DNA of 9,340 nt from Deltaproteobacteria bacterium (GTDB lineage: Bacteria; Desulfobacterota; UBA8473): NCBI GenBank assembly GCA_030623035.1, contig JAUXFK010000110.1, positions 1 to 9,340 of the forward strand. The letters are read 5' to 3'. Below the pieces are notes generated by a model that was not told the DNA's origin, did no database searches, and saw only the letters and a list, made by a program, of their open reading frames with translations. Shown in pieces: positions 5,926 through 9,340 of the stretch. Made by a program: the position numbers and the translations under genes. Every line of letters begins with the position of its first letter. The first letter of the stretch is position 1.

Positions 5926-6959
5926 AAAGATATTTATCCAGGACTTTCTTTCTTACATTTATAATGGTGCCTTTTTTCTTAGGCTGTGCGGATTTGATGA
6001 AAATTCAAGATAGAGACAATCATATATTGACTGAGAAGTTACAAACAAAAGTAAAAGAATACGAGAAACTCGATGATTTGCAATTGGCACTCTTTCATTG
6101 GCAGATTATCGGACGTTTAAACCCGAAAGATATAAAAGTTGAAAAAAAAATATCGAACTTAAAGACAAAAATAGATAAGGAGGCCAAGAGACATTTCAAT
6201 AAAGGCCTGGTCTATTATAAACAGAATTCTCTGGAATCGGCCCAAAAAGAGTTCTTGATTACACTGCGATATCAGCCGGATCACAAAGATGCGCTTTTTT
6301 ATCTGAAAGAGAGGTTCAACACCAACAACTATATGAAATATACGGTGAAAAGAGGGGATACCATTTCAAAAATAGCAAAAACATTTTATAGGAACCCGCA
6401 TCTTTATTTCCCAATTGCTTACTTCAATGATCTTAATCTAGCAGCAATACTAATGCCGGGAACAATACTGAAAATTATTACATTAGAACCCATGATCACA
6501 GAGCAGTTAATCGATATTGAAAAAGAATTGAATGTAGCAAGAGACCTATTGAAAAGAAAGAAATATAACGATACACTTCCTGTTTTAGAGAAAATATTAG
6601 ATTATGATCCTACAAATTCAGAAGCTGAAAACCTGAAGAATACCGCTTATTATAAAATGGGAGAGATGTTGTATTTAAAAAAAGAGTACCGTTCATCATT
6701 GAAGATGTTTAAAAGAGTTGATCCTGATTACAAAGGTGTTAAAGAATCGATATCAAAGGTCAATCTACGATTTAAAAAACAGGCAGATGAACATTACCGA
6801 AAAGGAGTTAAGCACTATATCAATGAGGAGCTTAAGAAAGCCATAGAAGAATGGGAAAAGGCTTTAACTGTTTATCCAGCGCATCAAGATGCAAAAAAAT
6901 ACATTAAAGCTACGAAAAGGTTACTTAAAAAATTGGATAAAATTAAAGATACCAATTAA
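5922..6959 (+). CDS. TPR-LysM-TPR lipoprotein
   Basis: This is a predicted periplasmic scaffold lipoprotein of 345 residues. The signal peptide ends in FLGC with C22 as the lipidated residue; the -3 Phe is slightly unusual. Ala at +2 argues against inner-membrane retention. TPR-like helical pairs lie at about 90-123, 203-235, 240-270 and 288-321 (AIEEWEKALTVYPAH is a clear TPR consensus end). A LysM domain (139-187, starting KYTVKRGDTISKIAKTFY) interrupts them and should bind peptidoglycan. The ATG overlaps the deacetylase stop in an ATGA arrangement, with AAGG ten bases upstream, so translation is coupled. TPR domains usually hold partner proteins. By analogy with the TPR part of PgaA, which binds the PgaB deacetylase, this one may position the upstream enzyme at the cell wall; that role is inference. 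No terminator is visible after it. Confidence 0.88.
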   Translation: MKRYLSRTFFLTFIMVPFFLGCADLMKIQDRDNHILTEKLQTKVKEYEKLDDLQLALFHWQIIGRLNPKDIKVEKKISNLKTKIDKEAKRHFNKGLVYYKQNSLESAQKEFLITLRYQPDHKDALFYLKERFNTNNYMKYTVKRGDTISKIAKTFYRNPHLYFPIAYFNDLNLAAILMPGTILKIITLEPMITEQLIDIEKELNVARDLLKRKKYNDTLPVLEKILDYDPTNSEAENLKNTAYYKMGEMLYLKKEYRSSLKMFKRVDPDYKGVKESISKVNLRFKKQADEHYRKGVKHYINEELKKAIEEWEKALTVYPAHQDAKKYIKATKRLLKKLDKIKDTN

Positions 6960-6964
6960 AATTA

Positions 6965-6992
6965 TTGACATTTTTTCTTTCCATGATATTAA
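6965..6992 (+). promoter_or_regulatory. Sigma-70-like promoter for the CoA-binding gene
   Basis: TTGACA (6965-6970) and an extended -10 TGATATTAA (TG at 6984-6985, TATTAA at 6987-6992) are spaced by 16 bases. Predicted initiation near 6999 would place the 6999-7074 hairpin at the very 5' end of the mRNA. It starts six bases after the TPR gene ends, so the CoA-binding gene probably has its own transcript. Confidence 0.55.
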
Positions 6993-6998
6993 AATATA

Positions 6999-7074
6999 GA
7001 ATATTGGTAACAGTTTAGCCTGTTCGACAAAGACCATCCAAATCATTATCTGGCTAAACAGTTACAAAATATTC
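6999..7074. repeat. Inverted-repeat element with both ends of the dispersed repeat
   Basis: The left arm (6999-7020, with GGTAACAGTTTAGCC) and right arm (7052-7074, with GGCTAAACAGTTAC) pair at 20 positions around a 31-base loop. The core matches the 13-base start of the dispersed repeat seen at 2127 and 8614. The six-base palindrome AATATT flanks it on both sides (7000-7005 and 7068-7073), which could be a target duplication or simply part of the stem. As RNA it would form a strong leader hairpin ending 18 bases before the ATG at 7093. It looks like a minimal MITE-type unit. The lack of a T-run argues against a terminator. Confidence 0.65.
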
Positions 7075-7092
7075 GATTAGGTATCACTGAAT

Positions 7093-8538
7093 ATGTCTGC
7101 AAATCCACTTGAAATTATCTTTCAACCACGTTCAATAGCTGTAATCGGTGCATCAGGAGACCCCAAGTCTTTAGGATATCACTTCCTGCGTCATCTTATC
7201 GATTACGGTTATCGGGGTAAAATCTATCCAGTAAACCCCAAGTTGAAGGAAGTTTTTAACCTTACGGCCTATCCGAATCTGGGAGAGGTTCCAGATACAG
7301 TCGATTATGTAATCTGTTGTATATCTGCTTCGAAAGTGGTTGAACTGATTTCGGAGTGTTCCATCCGCGGTGTAAAAGCGGTTCATCTCTTTACTGGCCG
7401 TTTAAGCGAAACGGGACGTATGGAGGCAATTGAGACAGAGAGACAGATCCTCAAGAAAGCAAAAGAGTTTAATATCCGTCTAATAGGCCCCAACTGTGCG
7501 GGCTTATACTATCCGGGAGGAGGAATATCTTTTAGTTACGACTTCCCAAAAGACTCAGGTTTTGTTGGTGCATTTTTTCAAAGTGGAGGAGCTGCTACGG
7601 AATTTATTCGGTATGCCTCTTTACGGGGGATACGCTTCAGTAAAATTATCAGTTATGGAAACGCCATTGACCTGAATGAAACCGATTTTCTACAGTATTT
7701 TTCAAAAGATAAAGAGACAAAAATCATCTTGGGTTATATAGAAGGGGTAAAAGACGGCAGGACTTTCCTCAATATGCTTAAAAGTGTCGCATCAATAAAG
7801 CCGGTTATCATTATCAAAGGGGGAAGGAGCAATGCCGGCATTCGGTCGGCTGCCTCTCATACTGCTTCGATAGCTGGTTCTATTGATATTTGGGAAACAG
7901 CCTTAAAACAGTCAGGCGCCGTACTCGCTGAATCCATGGATGACATGATTGATCTGGCCGTCGCTTTTTCTTTCCTCCCAGAAATCTATAAAACCCATGT
8001 CGGGATAGCAGGAGGAGGGGGTGGAAGAACCGTCCTTTCTGCTGATGAATGGGAAGAAGCGGGTTTCAATGTTGTGCCTTTACCGGATCGTATAAGAAAC
8101 AAAATAAGAGAAGTGGCACCCGATATATGGGACTGGATAGGGAATCCAGGTGACAGATCGATGATGGAAGGAAGCCGGTTTTCTACTGGAGATTTACTCG
8201 AAATGATGTCAAAAGAGACAGACTTCGATCTTCTCATAGCGAATGTAACAGATGATGCACCTTTTGAAAAAGAGATGTGGATCCATACAATCAGAAAGGA
8301 GATTGATGACTTTATTGATATTCATAGAAGTAGGGCAAAACCACTGGCAGTAATCTTGCGTACTGCTGATTTAGGTATCAGTCATTCTGAAAACTGGCGC
8401 TGGGAATTCATTGCTGAACAAAGAACACGTCTTATAGATGCTCAAATTCCGGTTTTTTCTACCTTTAGCAGAGCCGCTAAGACAATAGGACGTTTAATAG
8501 ATTACTATCAAAAAAAGTCTCATGTGCCGTCTTTATAG
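7093..8538 (+). CDS. CoA-binding, NDP-forming acyl-CoA synthetase alpha-type protein without an ATP-grasp domain
   Basis: This protein belongs to the succinyl-CoA synthetase-like superfamily that interconverts acyl-CoA and acid plus CoA with ADP or GDP phosphorylation. An N-terminal CoA-binding Rossmann domain (about 8-135) opens with FQPRSIAVIGASGDPKSLGY and contains LIGPNCAGL (130-138). Succinyl-CoA-ligase-like domains follow. The phospho-acceptor histidine motif SHTASIAG is at 255-262 (H256), with IKGGRSNAG just before it. A glycine-rich loop GIAGGGGGR (304-312) starts the third domain. At 481 residues the ATP-grasp (beta) half found in fused forms of about 700 residues is missing. In many relatives it is a separate gene, but none is next door here, so a partner elsewhere or a non-catalytic role is possible. 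The start has a weak TTAGG about 11 bases upstream and sits just after a promoter and hairpin, so it is probably monocistronic. Confidence 0.9.
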   Translation: MSANPLEIIFQPRSIAVIGASGDPKSLGYHFLRHLIDYGYRGKIYPVNPKLKEVFNLTAYPNLGEVPDTVDYVICCISASKVVELISECSIRGVKAVHLFTGRLSETGRMEAIETERQILKKAKEFNIRLIGPNCAGLYYPGGGISFSYDFPKDSGFVGAFFQSGGAATEFIRYASLRGIRFSKIISYGNAIDLNETDFLQYFSKDKETKIILGYIEGVKDGRTFLNMLKSVASIKPVIIIKGGRSNAGIRSAASHTASIAGSIDIWETALKQSGAVLAESMDDMIDLAVAFSFLPEIYKTHVGIAGGGGGRTVLSADEWEEAGFNVVPLPDRIRNKIREVAPDIWDWIGNPGDRSMMEGSRFSTGDLLEMMSKETDFDLLIANVTDDAPFEKEMWIHTIRKEIDDFIDIHRSRAKPLAVILRTADLGISHSENWRWEFIAEQRTRLIDAQIPVFSTFSRAAKTIGRLIDYYQKKSHVPSL

Positions 8539-8591
8539 TTAGTGCCCATCCATAAATGGCTCTTTTGCCCAATCTCTGCGTCAGGCTCAGA

Positions 8592-8614
8592 TTTTCAAAA
8601 AGCTAAACTGTTAC
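8592..8614 (-). repeat. 23-bp dispersed repeat, copy B (inverted)
   Basis: This is an exact reverse complement of the 23 bases at 2127-2149. It reads TTTTCAAAAAGC then TAAACTGTTAC on the + strand. It lies in the 173-base gap after the CoA-binding gene. Together the two copies bracket the segment 2127-8614 as inverted repeats. The neighbouring sequence (8539-8591) is not shared with copy A. Confidence 0.75.
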
Positions 8615-8702
8615 AAAAAATAAAATAAAGGGTCAAAGCAAAAAGAAGGTTTTTGAAAGAGGGAAAGAGAGTTTATAGGTTAATTTTCAATAAAAAAACA
8701 AA

Positions 8703-8709
8703 GAGGAGG
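8703..8709 (+). promoter_or_regulatory. Strong Shine-Dalgarno that selects the second ATG
   Basis: GAGGAGG lies only two bases before the ATG at 8712 but eight bases before the ATG at 8718. Standard spacing therefore favours 8718. It is the strongest ribosome binding site in the window. A weak possible promoter (TTGAAA 8653-8658 with TATAGG 8674-8679) lies upstream. Confidence 0.7.
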
Positions 8710-8717
8710 GAATGATT

Positions 8718-9137
8718 ATGGTAGATGCAAATAGTATTCGTGGGGATGATATTAGGGAACTTTTTGTGAAGAAGCCGGAGGTGTTAGCAAAATTCGCAGG
8801 AGTTGATATAAAATTGGATACAGTTAAAAATGAACATTGGATAGATGTAAAGCCAGGCCGTCAGAAGATAGATTTTTACTGTGAAGACAACGAGGGGAAA
8901 TACTATGTAATTAAGGTTGCCTTCAAAGAGAAGCCCCTTAATGCAGTAAGACATCCGAATATATGGCAAAAGAGGGTAGCTGAGATGTATGAGATAGATG
9001 AGAATAAGGTCCTTGGAATTTTATTAATCGATGAAGAGACGGTTACCTCTAGCCCGAGGAACCAAAAAGATATAGACGCCTTTCCTAATATCAAGACAGT
9101 ACAGTATAAGATTGCTGACATCATAAAGGAAATGTAA
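8718..9137 (+). CDS. Small PD-(D/E)XK-fold-like protein, probably lacking the catalytic E-x-K
   Basis: I do not recognise a named gene. The product is 139 residues from the preferred ATG at 8718 (141 if translation starts at 8712; numbering below uses the longer form). The segment IDFYCEDNEGKYYVIKV (53-69) has the layout of a restriction-endonuclease-like core. An Asp (D54) begins a strand, a D/E-rich turn with Gly follows, and a second hydrophobic strand ends where NucS/DUF91-type proteins carry 'IELK'. Here the E and K positions, 14 and 16 residues after D54, are K68 and A70, so metal-dependent cleavage is unlikely. Strand-helix elements follow (IWQKRVAEMYEI, KVLGILLIDEETV), as in that fold. 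There is no signal peptide or membrane segment. It could be a DNA-binding remnant, a decoy, or an unrelated alpha/beta protein. Its neighbours give no functional clue. No terminator is obvious downstream. Confidence 0.8.
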   Translation: MVDANSIRGDDIRELFVKKPEVLAKFAGVDIKLDTVKNEHWIDVKPGRQKIDFYCEDNEGKYYVIKVAFKEKPLNAVRHPNIWQKRVAEMYEIDENKVLGILLIDEETVTSSPRNQKDIDAFPNIKTVQYKIADIIKEM

Positions 9138-9208
9138 GGCGAACAAAACAAAGAAGCTGTATTTATATTACACACGATTGGGTGAATAATTGTTTTTATA
9201 TTTAATAA

Positions 9209-9340
9209 TGATGAATTCGTAAAAAGTAGTCACTCCGGTGAAAACCGGAGTCCAGATGGTTCGCAACTGCTTGAAAACACTGGATTCCGGCTTTTGCCAG
9301 AATGACGGGAAATGGTATTTTTTGACTTTTTACGAGATCA
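9209..9340. repeat. Nested palindromic MITE-like element at the right edge
   Basis: The outer arms TGATGAATTCGTAAAAAGT (9209-9227) and ACTTTTTACGAGATCA (9325-9340) are inverted, with TCGTAAAAAGT shared. Inside, GTCACTCCGG...GTCCAG (9229-9255) and CTGGATTCCGG...AATGAC (9280-9306) are inverted again, and each half is itself a hairpin: ACTCCGGT-GAAA-ACCGGAGT is a perfect 8-bp stem, and the right half has one mismatch. This nested layout is typical of the abundant 'GTCATTCCGGCGAAAGCCGGAATCCAG' intergenic repeats of Gram-negatives, including Desulfobacterota. The element may continue past the window. Confidence 0.85.

Noticed and set aside
2127..8614. CRISPR array
   Set aside because: The repeat copies are thousands of bases apart, in both orientations, with genes between them.
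8903..9175. 90-codon minus-strand reading frame opposite the small PD-(D/E)XK-like gene
   Set aside because: It is a shadow of a gene with a very strong ribosome binding site; the translation is rich in Ser, Phe and Ile as expected from antisense, and has no start signal.

Overview
The window is about 9.3 kb of moderately AT-rich bacterial chromosome. No marker gene fixes the taxonomy. The scpA-scpB-rluB order, two LysM lipoproteins, a CoA-binding acyl-CoA synthetase alpha-type protein, and nested palindromes of the 'CCGG...CCGG' and 'TCGTAAAAAGT' type at the right edge together suggest a Desulfobacterota-like (deltaproteobacterial) Gram-negative. This is an inference from gene content. All genes lie on the + strand.

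Layout. (1) 4-2068: a compact housekeeping block with the condensin partners scpA and scpB and the 23S rRNA pseudouridine synthase rluB. (2) 2069-2496: a 428-base gap with a 23-bp dispersed repeat and a roughly 203-bp long inverted repeat (arms of 67 and 69 nt), then a possible extended -10 promoter and a leader hairpin. (3) 2497-2778: an unrecognised 93-residue protein with a good Shine-Dalgarno. (4) 2779-3211: a gap with a Fur-box-like palindrome, a strong sigma-70-like promoter and a small nested hairpin. (5) 3212-6959: a translationally coupled three-gene operon (1-base and 4-base overlaps). It encodes a membrane class III adenylate cyclase with an N-terminal MshEN/GspE-N-like domain, a LysM/NodB-type polysaccharide deacetylase lipoprotein, and a TPR-LysM-TPR lipoprotein. 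(6) 6960-7092: a promoter whose predicted transcript would begin with a 20-bp hairpin that is also an inverted pair of the dispersed repeat. (7) 7093-8538: a CoA-binding, NDP-forming acyl-CoA synthetase alpha-type protein without an ATP-grasp half. (8) 8592-8614: an exact inverted copy of the 23-bp repeat. (9) 8718-9137: a small protein that looks like a PD-(D/E)XK nuclease fold (NucS/DUF91-like spacing) with the E-x-K pair replaced. (10) 9209-9340: a nested palindromic MITE-like element.

The most interesting unit is the 3212-6959 operon. The first protein carries two 24-residue repeats of the type that bind c-di-GMP in MshE, a periplasmic sensor region and an intact adenylate cyclase. It could therefore join c-di-GMP, an envelope signal and cAMP. 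Its two coupled partners are predicted outer-membrane lipoproteins with LysM domains. One is a CE4-type deacetylase and the other a TPR scaffold, a combination reminiscent of the PgaB deacetylase and the PgaA TPR domain in exopolysaccharide export. The deacetylase has Gly in place of the usual second Asp of the TFDDG motif, so it may be inactive or altered. The block 2127-8614 is bounded by exact inverted 23-bp repeats, so it may be an insertion beside the core rluB gene, although dispersed repeats landing independently would give the same picture.
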